From positions 60,452,004-60,516,003 of the forward strand of contig NC_053492.1 in the NCBI RefSeq assembly GCF_905171775.1: DNA of 64,000 nt, given 5' to 3'. Source of the stretch: Rana temporaria. Taxonomy: Eukaryota > Chordata > Amphibia > Anura > Ranidae. The notes under the pieces were generated by a model, which was given only the letters and a program-made list of their open reading frames with translations, did not search any database and was not told where the DNA came from. A program made the position numbers and the translations under genes. Shown one piece after another: positions 35,178 through 46,875 of the stretch (positions are counted from its first letter, which is position 1; each line of letters begins with the position of its first letter).

Positions 35178-35569
35178 TTAAGTTGAAGGAAAAGTCCCTG
35201 CAACCGCAAGAAGCTAGACAGGGGCAAACACAGACACTGTGTCAGCATATTATCAACAACATCTGCCAATTGTCTGGAAGAATATATATAGATGTATAAA
35301 TAGCTATTGTTGCCTCGAACCATCCTGACATGAAATAGTTAAAAGCTTACGGATCGGAACGTCACAAGATTAATATTACATATTCATGATCATGTTCATA
35401 TATATATATCACACCCATATATAAATCAAGAAGCAGGAAATAAAAAGGAGAAGTAATTTCACATTGAACTGTGTGTTAGTGAATTTGCTTTCTGTGTGCA
35501 CACATCATCTTATCAATTTGGCCAGGACGCAGATACAGAAAGCCGGACAGTTCGGTTTGGTACAAAACA

Positions 35570-36767
35570 TTTTAGTGGCAAGTACAGGGACTTCAGGTTC
35601 TGATCCAAAGGACAGCCGATCGAGAGGGAGCCAGGACGGACCAACGCTGACAGGACACAGAGACTGATCACCTCCATGTGAACGGTAAGACACTTTAAAT
35701 ATTTGTCTACTGTTTATCCTGTTCCGCGATAGGTTAGTTCTCGTTCCCATGTCGGCTTCCCTCGGTCAGCAAAGGCAGGTAACATAGCTTGCCCGAAGAT
35801 CACTTATAAGAACCTGCATAACTGGTATCTGCAGCCTGTATATTTTGTATTCTGTTTTGTTTTGTTGATCTTGTGACGACTGTTGGGAATAAGGGACCGA
35901 TTATATAGTCACAGATGAGAATAATTGATGTGGTTATAAATAATTGTGCGGTGAAGCACGGATGACCAGGAGGGGGCTTCGGGAAAACACATAGTTGCGT
36001 GGGGATCCCGTGAGGACCTAATAATCCTATGTTTCACTAAGGTTGTCACATGTCTTGTTGGTTATGTTATATGTGCTGGCTTCTGATGGGCTGATGAAAC
36101 AGGCAGAAGGAAAATAGAGTCACAGATGTGATAACTGGCTGAAACGTGGTTAAACTCCTCTCGAGATTGAGGCATAGTGTACCGGGGGGAGGCGTCAGCC
36201 AGGGGTGCACTCGAGTGCGGAGATCCGGTGACAGGTATTGTGAGGTCTCATCTTTCTATTACATGAGCCGGCAATGTCATGTCCTGAATGTGTTTTGGAC
36301 TAGTGTTAGGTATTCATGAAGAAGGCTGGGGGCTCTAGAAGGATAGGGTCAGAGGTTTGGGTTTGCCTCTGGGGCGAGTAAATGATATTTAAAGGAACAC
36401 ATTGAATTCAAACTACTATGTTTGGTTGAGAGCAATAAGTGGTCACGTATTACTTACCTTGCTCCCATCTGCAGCAGTTTGTAGACGCTTTCGCTCTCAC
36501 AAAAAAAAAAAAAAAAAGGTACTTTTAAAAAAGGAGAAGTGACAGCACAGCAGTTTTGAGAGAAAGATTAAAAAAGGGACACACAGCCAAAAGGTGTCCA
36601 TTACAACTTGAATCTCCCTCCCTGTGTAATGCTATATAGTGGAGATTGGTCCACAAGACGGACAGGTGACGATCAGAAGTATTGTCAGACCCTTGAGTCC
36701 AAGACAGCCTCGTAAAACCGCCATACAAAATCCTGAGCCTAAACGTGTATCCCTTCACTAGATAATG
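35570..36767 (+). other. Proviral leader
   Basis: Untranslated leader between the 5' LTR and gag, expected to hold the primer site and packaging region. An A-run lies at 36501-36517. No credible gene lies here; the open frames are short. Confidence 0.5.
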
Positions 36768-38678
36768 ATGGGACAGAAATTACAGAAGCCGAAGGAAGGG
36801 AACCTAGCTTGCAACTTGGTTGCAGAGAGGGAGGGAAGGGAAGCAGTTAAAAAGGTGAAAGTTGGGCGAAAATATGTGACATCAATATGCACATGGGTGG
36901 AAGATTGCAAGCAGAACAATGGCAGGTTTTGTTAAAACGGAAAAAGGGTCTGTTGTCTGATCATGGCTTACTATCTACAGCAGAAGCCTGGTACAGGGTA
37001 GCAAAAGCCATTCAAGGGGAGGTGTGGACAGAGCGAGAGAAAAATCAACATGGCTACATTGTATATTTGTATCATAAACCAGAGAGTACACTGGGGTCCA
37101 GACGACCACCACCCTATAATGGCGTCCTCGGCAACCACCCCCTCACTTGTTCCTCCCATCAGGCTTCACCCAAATGTACCACCCCCTTACCACCCACGGC
37201 ACCACCCCAGGTCGGTGGCCATCTTGCTACCCCCAACAATGGTGACACACCCAGTCAATCCACAGGAAGACTCCCTATGATGACTTCCTGCGACGGCCAT
37301 ATTGGTACACGCATCCCTCTCTGCCCAGTACTAGACCACACCGGAGCATATTACAGGGAAGATGTTAACCCATTAATGGTATTAGAAGCTGGGGATAAGG
37401 CAGAGGCAAGTAGTGGCAGTTGCTGCCACTCACCCAAGCTCCTAGAAGTGACCCCCCCAGGGAAATCTCGACCCCACTGGTGCCATCCCTAGTTGGTCAG
37501 CTGGTTATGATAGCCACGGCCCGACTCAGATTAGAGTGTCCGGAGGCCTGTCGGATGTGCAAACCAGGGCAACTACACTTCCTTACCATAGCCATGAACC
37601 AGTACATTCCCCAATCACCTCACAGGGCACTGCGGGATACCTGTATTGAATCTGACCGAATAACATCCTCTCATCCCCAGCCCACATCCACAACAGCATG
37701 GCCTACATCCGCAGCCCCTCTGGGAGCACTGCCAAAAACCAAAGTGGGCACTAGATACTCACTCCCACTCTATTCCCCTCCCGCTTCACAACTGTTCTCC
37801 GAGATCATGGCAAATGTCTCGGGAAGACCCATGGGTGATTCACATGACCCTGTACTATATGGTCCCCCCAAACACACAGGGGACTACCTCTTCAATTACC
37901 ACAACAGAGAAATGACTGGGGACCCCCACCCCATGGGTTACAAACTCACACACCGAGGGGGGAGATGCCTGCAGCATCAGGCGCACCCCTGATGTATGTG
38001 ACCTTTACCCCTCAACAAGCATCATCCCTTGTAACCAGTCTACCAGACCCTGAGAAACAGCCCATGCCATTCTACAGAAGGATTGCCCAGATCCAGAAGG
38101 CATACGCCTGTGCCTGGTGGGACCTGGTAAGCCTGTGTGAAATCAAAGCAGGGGATGCTTACTGGCCAGTAATAGAAAGGTGGTTTAAGGCGGACAGTAG
38201 CATCGCTGACAGTACACATGGGTCAGGATGTGAGTTTGTAACCCAGTTACAACGGTGGGAAAGTGACCACCTGGCAGACCAAGCAACAAGCATACAAGAT
38301 ATTACACAAGACAAGGCTGAATCAGTTGAGAAATTCCATACTAGGATGTTACAGGTGTTCATTGATTTTGGATTCAGCACACAAAACAAGGCACATACAC
38401 AGATGCTATCCTCTGCATTTGTAGCAGGCCTCAGGGAAGTAATCCGGAAAGGCCTGCTACTATCTCGGCCAGAATACAGAGCGTTACCTCTTGACACTCT
38501 ACTACTGGTAGCAAAGGGCATAGAGTCCTCACAGGGTAATAAAAAAGCAGTCCCTCTAATGTTGGCTTCTGACACACCATACCCGCCACGAAACCCGCGA
38601 GCCTGCTGTTACTATTGTGGGAAGCCCAGACACTTTAAAAGACAATGCCGAAGCCCGTGGAGATCGCAGACAGCCTGA
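36768..38678 (+). pseudogene. ERV gag, broken
   Basis: The likely start at 36768 gives MGQKLQ, a myristoylation-type N-terminus expected of matrix. Stops and at least two frameshifts divide it: N-terminal part, a Pro-rich middle (about 37080-37500), then a capsid-like segment (37965-38575). The nucleocapsid has a single zinc knuckle CYYCGKPRHFKRQC near 38605-38650. It cannot make a full-length Gag. Confidence 0.8.
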
Positions 38679-38804
38679 TTATGAAGAGGAGATGCTCAAC
38701 ACCAAGGACAAAATGTCCAGGGGAATTCCAACTCGGCACCTAATGATTGGCCTCCTGCTTCTCCTCCTCTTAGCCATATGGATCCCTAGGAATTCGGCAA
38801 GCCT

Positions 38805-39279
38805 GTGTCATACATTCCAACCATGGCTGCAGCATGTAAAGATTCAGGAGGACCTCTAGCCAAGATAACTCTCAGTATCGAGGGCCATCCCACCACATTT
38901 GTATGTGATACAGGTGCTGCCAGGAGTGTAATTAGAGCGAAAGAACTACCTGATACCTCCTTCCTATCGGATATCGACATTACATGCGTTGGAGTAAATG
39001 GAACACCACAAAAAAAAAAATTTGACCCGCCCCCTACAAGTCGGCAACATCCCTGACCTACTAGCAAGATTTGTGGTCTCTGATACCTGTCCCTTGAACC
39101 TACTAGGGGCTGATGTCTTATCCAGACTGCAGGCCTCAATCTCTATCCAACCTGACGGTGGTATTCAGGTGACCTCAGCACTGACTAATGAAGACACCTC
39201 AGCATTATGCTCCATTCCACTGCTGCTGTCCATAAACGTGGAAGACGAGACTGGAATTCCGGAAGAGGTTTTAATCTGA
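38805..39279 (+). pseudogene. ERV protease, frameshifted
   Basis: The aspartic protease active site VCDTGAARSVI lies near 38900. The frame shifts at a long A-run (39010-39019), and the flap/C-terminal part with LLGADVLSRL follows in another frame. A TGA at 39277-39279 separates it from pol. Confidence 0.85.
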
Positions 39280-39342
39280 ATACCTTTTTGCCTTTGGTCT
39301 ACAGGCCCAGAAGACATTGGTCATCTGAAAGTCCCGCCCGTC

Positions 39343-40951
39343 ATGGTCAGAATGAAGCCAGGAGCCACTTTCCCCAGAAAACCCCAATACCCCCTCAAGC
39401 TCTGCGTGTCAGCAGCAATCACTCGCCCGATAGAGGCCCTCCTACAGAATGGAGCTCTCATACACTGCACAAGCCCCTGCAACACCCCTCTCTTCCCAGT
39501 CAAGAAGAAAACCCCAAAAGGAGAACCTGTGAAATATCGCATGGTGCAGGACCTCCGAGCAGTGAATGAGGCCACAATACTGGAAACACCCATTGTACCC
39601 AACCCACACACTTTGCTGGCTGGAATACCACCCACGGCTAAGTACTTTACCGTGGTGGACCTAGTGAATGCCTACTTCAGTGTCCCCCTAGACCTGTGTT
39701 GTCAATTCTTATTCGCTTTTGTCCATGAAAGGAAAAGCTACACCTGGACTGTAATGCCCCAAGGTGCCCAGAACTCTCCGTCCCAGTTTGCCAAGGCAAT
39801 GAAATTCATTCTAGACACATGGATCAAACTCCACCCAGACATTGTGCTTCTCGAGTATGTGGATGACCTCTTGCTCTGTGCAGATACCCAAGATGATGCT
39901 GCAACCCACTCTGAAGACCTTCTCTGTTACCTGGCTGAACAAGGTTGTAAAGCATCAAGGCAGAAGATTCAGTGGTGCAAGCAAACTGTGGTCTACCTTG
40001 GACATTGTATCTCACAAGGTGTAAGACATCTCACTCAAGAGCGAATTGCTGTGATCAAGGCAATTCTGGTGCCAGCTGGCCACAAGTCTCTCCATGCTTT
40101 TTTGGCCCTAATATCTGATTGCCGTTCGTGGATTCCAGAAGCATCTCTGCTAATGCAACCACTGTATGATGCTCTAAAGACTGATTCTTTCATGCTGCCT
40201 CCAGAGACCCTTACAAACTTTGAAATTCTGAAACGAATCCTGTCTTCAGCCCCTGTGCTCGGCCTCCCAGACTATGAAAAAACCTTCAAACTATTTGTCT
40301 CAGAGAGAGAAGGACACGCCACAGGAGTACTGGCCCAAGCTCATGACAACAGGCTCAGACCTATTGGGTACTATTCCTGTCGATCCAGTAGCTAGGGGGG
40401 CTCCTTCCTCAGAGCCGTCTTTGCAGCCCAGGCCTTTCTGAATAAAACTGCAGATCTCGTGCTGGGCCACCTTCTCTTCCTTCTAACCCCTCATGACATA
40501 TCAGCTGTGCTAAACCAAGTACAACCAAAACATATGTCAGCAGCAAGACATCTTAGACTACAATGTACTCTGCTCCTCCCGGATAACATTACCCTCCTCA
40601 GATGTGACACCCTCAACCCGTCCACTCTGCTCCCACTTCTCGAGGGGGGAAACGACCCTCACGATACCCCTCATGACTGTCTCGAAATGATAAAGATGGA
40701 AACTACACACCTGCCAACAGTCAGTAGAGTGCCTCTGGACGACCCTGACCTGACTATCTATGTTGATGGATCAAGATATGCAGATCATGAAGGGAGGTAC
40801 CATACCGGATATGCTGTCACTACCAAAGACACAATCCTCCATGCCTCCGCGTTGCCCCCCTCTAAGTCCGCACAAGAAGCAGAACTTCAGGCCCTAAACA
40901 TGGCATGCAAGTTGGCGGAGGGGAAAAAAGGTCAACATTTATACAGACTTA
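39343..40951 (+). pseudogene. ERV pol: reverse transcriptase and start of RNase H
   Basis: RT palm motifs KYFTVVDLVNAYFSVPL, MPQGAQNSPSQF and YVDDLLL (39857-39877) are all present. The thumb and connection follow. A TAG at 40393-40395 interrupts, but the same frame continues to the RNase H start (TIYVDGSRY, with the first catalytic Asp, and AQEAELQAL with Glu). The MITE at 40954 cuts RNase H. Confidence 0.9.
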
Positions 40952-40953
40952 AG

Positions 40954-41660
40954 GGGCCAGATTCACGTAGATGGGCGTATTTTTGGGCAGGCATAACGTA
41001 TTTGATTTACGTTACGCCGCCGCAAGTTTTTCAGGCAAGTGCTTTCTTCACAAAGCACTTGCCTGTAAAGTTGCGGCAGCGTAGCGTCAATCACTCGGTG
41101 GAATTCAAATTCGGTGGGTAGGGGGCGTGTTTCATTTAAATGAAGCGCGTCCCGGCGCCGAAAAAACTGCGTATGCGCCGTCCCTAAAAAATCCCGGCGT
41201 GCATTGCTCTAAATGACGTCGCAAGGACGTCATTGGTTTTGACGTGGACGTAAATGGCGTCCAGCCCCATTCACGGACGACTTACGCAAACAACGTAAAA
41301 TTTTGACGCGGGAACGACGGCCATACTTAACATAGGATACGCCACCTAGGGGGCAGCTTTATCTTTACGCCGGCATACCTCTTACGGAAACGGTGTATCT
41401 TTACTGCGACGGGCAAGCGTACCTTCGTGAATCGGCGTATCTACTAATTTGCATATTTTACGCCGAACTCAATGGAAGCGCCACCTAGCGGCCAGCGGAA
41501 ATATTGCAACCTAAGATACGACAGCGCAGGCCGTCGTATCTTAGGTAGGTTTAAGTGTATCTCAGTTTGAGCATACACTTAAACATGCAACGGGCTTAGA
41601 TTGTGAGTTACGTCGATGTATCTACTGATACGCCGGCGTAACTCTTTGTGAATCTGGCCC
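40954..41660. mobile_element. ggccagattc-family MITE in ERV RNase H
   Basis: gggccagattcacgtag at left and the inverse gtgaatctggccc at right, in a 3-bp duplication aag (40951-40953, 41661-41663). The body is CpG-rich with tacgccg/cggcgta blocks. An 80-bp piece (about 41164-41243) recurs at 44770-44847. Confidence 0.9.
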
Positions 41661-41663
41661 AAG

Positions 41664-42427
41664 ATATGCCCTTGGATTTGCCTGTGATTATGCAGTCCTG
41701 TGGAAGAACAGGGGATTTCTGACAGCAGTGGGTACCCCATAAAACACAGTGCAGCAGTCAGGGACCTGATTGACGCTCTGCTTCTTCCCTTCCCAACTCA
41801 AGGTAAAGGCACATGGCAGACTGAACACTCAAGAAGCACAAGGTAATCACTTGGCAGACACTGCAGTGAAACAGGCCACAAATGAAGTGCGAAAAGTCGT
41901 ACGCAGAGTGGACGTCCAAGACACTCCAACACAAGACACTCCGACACAAGACACGGTACAAGCCACCATGATCTTGCAGAACCCTCCTGTGGATTGGACA
42001 CGCTTGAAGGAAATGCAAGAGGCAGCAAGTGAGGAGGAAAAAGGAACATGGACAAAGAAGGGAGCCATATTGAAGGACGGACTCATGGAAGTGAATAAGA
42101 GACCATGTTTACCACAGTCCATGTTCCCAGCTGTGGTGCAATGGGCTCATGGCGCTTCTCACCTGTCAAAGACCTTGAAAAATTCTTTGATCAATAAATA
42201 CTACCTGGCCCCCGGGAATTACCCCACTTACCAACAACCTCTGCAAGTCATGCGTCATCTGTGCTAAGTGTAACCCAGGAAGAACGAAAAAGACACCAAT
42301 GAAACATCTAGCAAAGGCTCAATACCCCTTCCAACGAATACAGATCGATCACATTTAGATGCCGAAGAGTGGCCGGTATGAATACGCTTTAGTGATCATT
42401 GATATGTTCAGTTCCTGGCCTGAAGCC
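41664..42427 (+). pseudogene. ERV pol: RNase H end and integrase N-terminus
   Basis: RNase H end (ahGRLNTQEAQGNHLADTAVK, 41810-41875) with stops upstream. Then the linker and integrase N-terminal region, with a zinc-binding His/Cys set (HGASHLSKTL; later the CxxC part in another frame). The first catalytic Asp lies in IQIDHI near 42340-42357. A frameshift lies near 42240-42260. The element at 42436 interrupts shortly after AFPV. Confidence 0.8.
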
Positions 42428-42435
42428 TTCCCGGT

Positions 42436-45400
42436 AGACATGTGCAATTCGTTCTGTTTCTAATTCGTTTTTTTACGAAAATTCGGAAATTTGTGAATTA
42501 CGAATTTTCGTATTTACGATTTTTTTATTTACGAATTTTCGGACTTCCGAAAATTTTGAATTTACGAATTTACGAATTTTCGTATTTCCGTTTATTTTTA
42601 CGAATTTCGGAAATTCGGATTTTCGGAAATCCGAAAATTTTTCGGATTTTAGAATTTTCGAAATTCAGAATTTTCGAATTTTTCCAGTTTCGAATTTTTC
42701 AATTTTCGGATTTTTCAATTTTCGAATTTTTCCAGTTTCGAATTTTTCAATTTTCGAATTTTTCAATTTTCGAATTTTTCATTTTTTCAATTTTTCGAAT
42801 TTTCGAATTTTCATATTTTTCAATTTTCGAATTTTCGAATTTTCGAATTTTTCAATTTTCGAATTTTCGAATTTTTCCAGTTTCGAATTTTTCAATTTTC
42901 GAATTTTTCCAGTTTCGAATTTTTCCAGTTTCGAATTTTTCAATTTTCGAATTTTTCAATTTTCGAATTTTTCGAATTTTTCAATTTTTCAATTTTTCGA
43001 ACTTTCGAATTTTCGAATTTTTCAATTTTCGAATTTTTCAATTTTCGAATTTTCAATTTATTTGAATTTTCGAATTTTTTCAATTTTCAAATTTTTCAAT
43101 TTTCGCATTTTTAAATTTTTCAATTTTTCAATTTTCGAACTTTCGAATTTTCGAATTTTTCAATTTTTCAATTTTCGAATTTTCGAATTTTCGAATTTTT
43201 CAATTTTTCAATTTTTCAATTTTTCAATTTTTCAATTTTCGAATTTTCGAATTTTCGAATTTTCGAATTTTTCGAATTTTCGAATGTTTCAATTTTCAAA
43301 TTTTTCAATTTTCGCATTTTTCAGTTTTTCAATTTTTCAATTTTTTCGGATTTTAGAATTTTCGAATTTTTCAATTTTTCAATTTTTTCGGATTTTAGAA
43401 TTTTCGAAATTCAGAATTTTCGAATTTTTCAATTTTCGAATTTTTCCAGTTTCGAATTTTTCCAGTTTCGAATTTTTCAATTTTCGAATTTTTCAATTTT
43501 TCGAATTTTTCGAATTTTCGAATTTTCGAATTTTTCAATTTTTCAAATTTTTCAATTTTCAAATTTTTCAATTTTCAAATTTTTCAATTTTCAAATTTTT
43601 CAATTTTCGCATTTTTCAATTTTTCAATTTTTCAATTTTTCGAATTTTCGAATTTTCGAATTTTTCAATTTTTCAATTTTTCAATTTTTCAATTTTTCGA
43701 ACTTTCGAATTTTTAAATTTTTCAATTTATTTGAATTTTCGAATTTTTTCAATTTTCAAATTTTTCAATTTTCGCATTTTTCAATTTTTCAATTTTCGAA
43801 CTTTCGAATTTTCAAATTTTTCAATTTTCGAATTTTTCAATTTTTCAATGTTTCAATTTTTCAATTTTCGAATTTTCGAATTTTCGAATTTTTCGAATTT
43901 TCGAATTTTCGAATTTTTCGAATTTTCGAATGTTTCAATTTTCAAATTTTTCAATTGTCGCATTTTTCAGTTTTTCAATTTTTCAATTTTCGAACTTTAG
44001 AATTTTCGAATTTTCGAATTTTTCAATTTTTTCGGATTTTTGAATTTTCGAATTTTTCAATTTTTCAATTTTTTCGGATTTTAGAATTTTCGAAATTCAG
44101 AATTTTCGAATTTTTCCAGTTTCGAATTTTTCAATTTTCGAATTTTTCCAGTTTCGAATTTTCGAATTTTCGAATTTTTCAATTTTCAAATTTTTCAATT
44201 TTCAAATTTTTCAATTTTTCAATTTTTCGAATTTTTCAATTTTTCGAATTTTCGAATTTTCGAATTTTTCAATTTTTCGAATTTTCGAATTTTCGAATTT
44301 TTCAATTTTCAAATTTTTCAATTTTCGCATTTTTCAATTTTTCAATTTTCGAACTTTCGAATTTTCGAATTTTCGAATTTTTCAATTTTCGAATTTTTCA
44401 ATTTCGAATTTTTGAATTTTTCAATTTTTGAATTTTCGAAAATTCAAAAATTCAAAAATTCAAAAATTCGAAATTGGAAAATTGGAAAATTGGAAAATTC
44501 GAAAGTTCGAAAATTGGAAAATTGGAAAATTGAAAAATTCGAAAATTCGAAAATTCAAAAATTCGAAATTGGAAAATTGGAAAATTGAAAAATTCGAAAA
44601 TTCGAAAGTTCGAAAATTGAAAAATTGAAAAATTGAAAAATTGAAAAATTCGAAAATTGAAAAATTCGAAAATTCGAAAATTGAAAAATTGAAAAATTTA
44701 AAAATTGAAAAATTCGAAAATTCGAAAATTCGAAAATTGAAAAATTCGAAAATTGAAAAAGTTTTTAGGGACGGCGTATGCGCCGTCCCTAAAAAATCCC
44801 GGCGTGCATTGCTCTAAATGACGTCCGCAAGGACGTCATTGGTTTTGACAGTTTCGAATTTTTCAATTTTCGAATTTTTCAATTTTCGAATTTTTCCAGT
44901 TTCGAATTTTTCAATTTTCAAATTTTTCAATTTTCGCATTTTTCAATTTTTAAATTTTTCAATTTTCGAATTTTCGAATTTTTCGAATTTTCGAATGTTT
45001 CAATTTTCAAATTTTTCAGTTTTTCAATTTTTCAGTTTTTCAATTTTTCAATTTTCGAACTTTAGAATTTTCGAATTTTCGAATTTTTCAATTTTCGAAT
45101 TTTTCCAGTTTCGAATTTTTCAATTTTCGAATTTTTCAATTTTCGAATTTTTCAATTTTTAAATTTTTCAATTTTCGAATTTTCGAATTTTTCGAATTTT
45201 CGAATGTTTCAATTTTCAAATTTTTCAGTTTTTCAATTTTTCAGTTTTTCAATTTTTCAATTTTCGAACTTTAGAATTTTCGAATTTTCGAATTTTTCAA
45301 TTTTTCAATTTTTTCGGATTTTAGAATTTTCGAATTTTTCAATTTTTCAATTTTTTCGGATTTTAGAATTTTCGAAATTCAAAATTGAAAAATTCGAAAA

Positions 45401-46166
45401 TTCGAAAGTTCGAAAATTGAAAAATTGAAAAATTGAAAAATTCGAAAATTCGAAAAATTGAAAAATTCGAAAATTGAAAAATTCGAAAATTCAAAAATTC
45501 GCAAATTCGAAAATTCAAAAATTCGAAATTGGAAAATTCGAAAATTGAAAAATTCGAAAATTCGAATTTTTGAATTTTCGAATTTTCGAATTTTTGAATT
45601 TTCGAATTTTTCAATTTTCGAATTTTCGAATTTTCGACTTTTTCAATTTTCGAATTTTCGAATTTTTCAATTTTCGAATTTTCGAATTTTCGACTTTTTC
45701 AATTTTCGAATTTTCGACTTTTTCAATTTTCGAATTTTCCAATTTCGAATTTTTGAATTTTTTAATTTTTTCAATTTCGAATTTTTCAATTTTCGAATTT
45801 TCGAATTTTTCGAGTTTTTCCAATTTCGAATTTTTCGAGTTTTTCAAGTTTCGAATTTCCGAAAATTCTTTTTTTTTTCGTTTCATTCGTTTTTTTCGTT
45901 TCATTCGTTTTTTTCGTTTTTTTGCTTTTTCGGAAATCCGAAAATTTCCCGAATTTACGAATTTACGAAAAAAGCAAAAAAACGAAAAAAAATTTTTTTT
46001 TTCAAAATTTACGAATTTCCGAAAAAATAAAAAAAACGAATGAAACAAAAACAGAAAAAAAATAATTTTTCGAATTTCCCGAATTTACGAATTTACGAAA
46101 AAATAAAAAAAACGAAAATAACATAAACAAAAAAAACGATTTTTTTGGCAGTGCACATGTCTACAG
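42436..46166. mobile_element. 3.7-kb insertion built of gaattttcg repeats
   Basis: Inserted in ERV integrase with the 8-bp duplication ttcccggt (42428-42435, 46167-46174). Termini are inverted: agacatgtgca and tgcacatgtct. Nearly all the interior is a degenerate array of aattttcg, aatttttc and gaaaattg, forward at 42480-44430, inverted at 44440-44760, forward again, then inverted. An 80-bp GC-rich block (44760-44847) stands out. The 8-bp duplication suggests a hAT-type mobiliser. The 70- to 312-codon frames made of F, N, S, I, R and E (or K, E, N, R) are artefacts of stop-poor simple sequence. Confidence 0.85.
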
Positions 46167-46174
46167 TTCCCGGT

Positions 46175-46875
46175 GACCAATACGACAGCAAAGACCACAG
46201 CCAAGAAGCTTCTAACAGAAATAGTGTGCAGATATGGTTTCCCAGAGGTCATAGAGAGTGATCAAGAGCCGGCTTTCACGGCCTCAGTAACCAAAGAAAT
46301 ATGGACAGCCTTAGGGGTCACACTGGCCTTCCACACCCCGTACCACCCTCAGAGCAGTGGGAAGGTAGAGAGATTGAATGGCACAATAAAGTCCAGAATG
46401 TTGAAAATGTCCCAGGAGACAGGGATGAGCTGGCCAGACAGTCTACCTATTGCCCTGTTCAGTGTAAGATACACTCCTAAAGAGAGCCATGGTTTATCAC
46501 CTTATAAAAAAACTGTTTGGTTAAGCCCCTAGATTAGGATGTTATTTTCCACAACAATTACAGTTACAATCTGATGTATTAACGGAGTATGTGACTGCTT
46601 TGTCTCGTGAATTAACCCGTATCCATGTGAAAGTTTTCTCTTCCATTCCAGATCCTGAGTTAGATACAGGGACACACAAGCTGGTCCCCGGTGATTGGGT
46701 TCTGATAAAGAAATTTGTGCGAAAACACTCTCTTGAACCAAGATATGATGGTCCCTTCAAGATCCTCCTAATAACAGCTACATTGGTGAAAGTCGCAGGG
46801 AAGAACACCTGGATACACGCCTCCCATTGCAAGAAGGTCGCCATACTCAAGGAAGCAGATGAAGATAAATCATGA
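46175..46875 (+). pseudogene. ERV integrase catalytic core and C-terminus
   Basis: Continues integrase with ESDQEPAF (second catalytic Asp) and HPQSSGKVERLNG (catalytic Glu), completing the D,D-35-E signature. A stop near 46530 is followed by the C-terminal SH3-like part (46591-46875, GDWVLIKKFV, PRYDGPFKIL). Its TGA at 46873-46875 overlaps the putative env ATG at 46872. Confidence 0.9.

Larger units (their letters stand above)
31309..35569 (+). repeat. Provirus 5' LTR with three insertions
   Basis: About 615 bp of LTR remain once the hAT MITE (31392), Tc1 (31564) and TTAA MITE (34719) are removed. The right end is tacaaaaca at 35569. The primer site just beyond (agtggcaagtacaggg region) matches no primer tRNA I can name. 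Confidence 0.85.

Noticed and set aside
42442..46048. Many long frames made of F, N, S, I, R, E or K, E, N, R (up to 312 codons)
   Set aside because: They follow from stop-poor gaattttcg simple sequence, occur on both strands and have no start context or domain.
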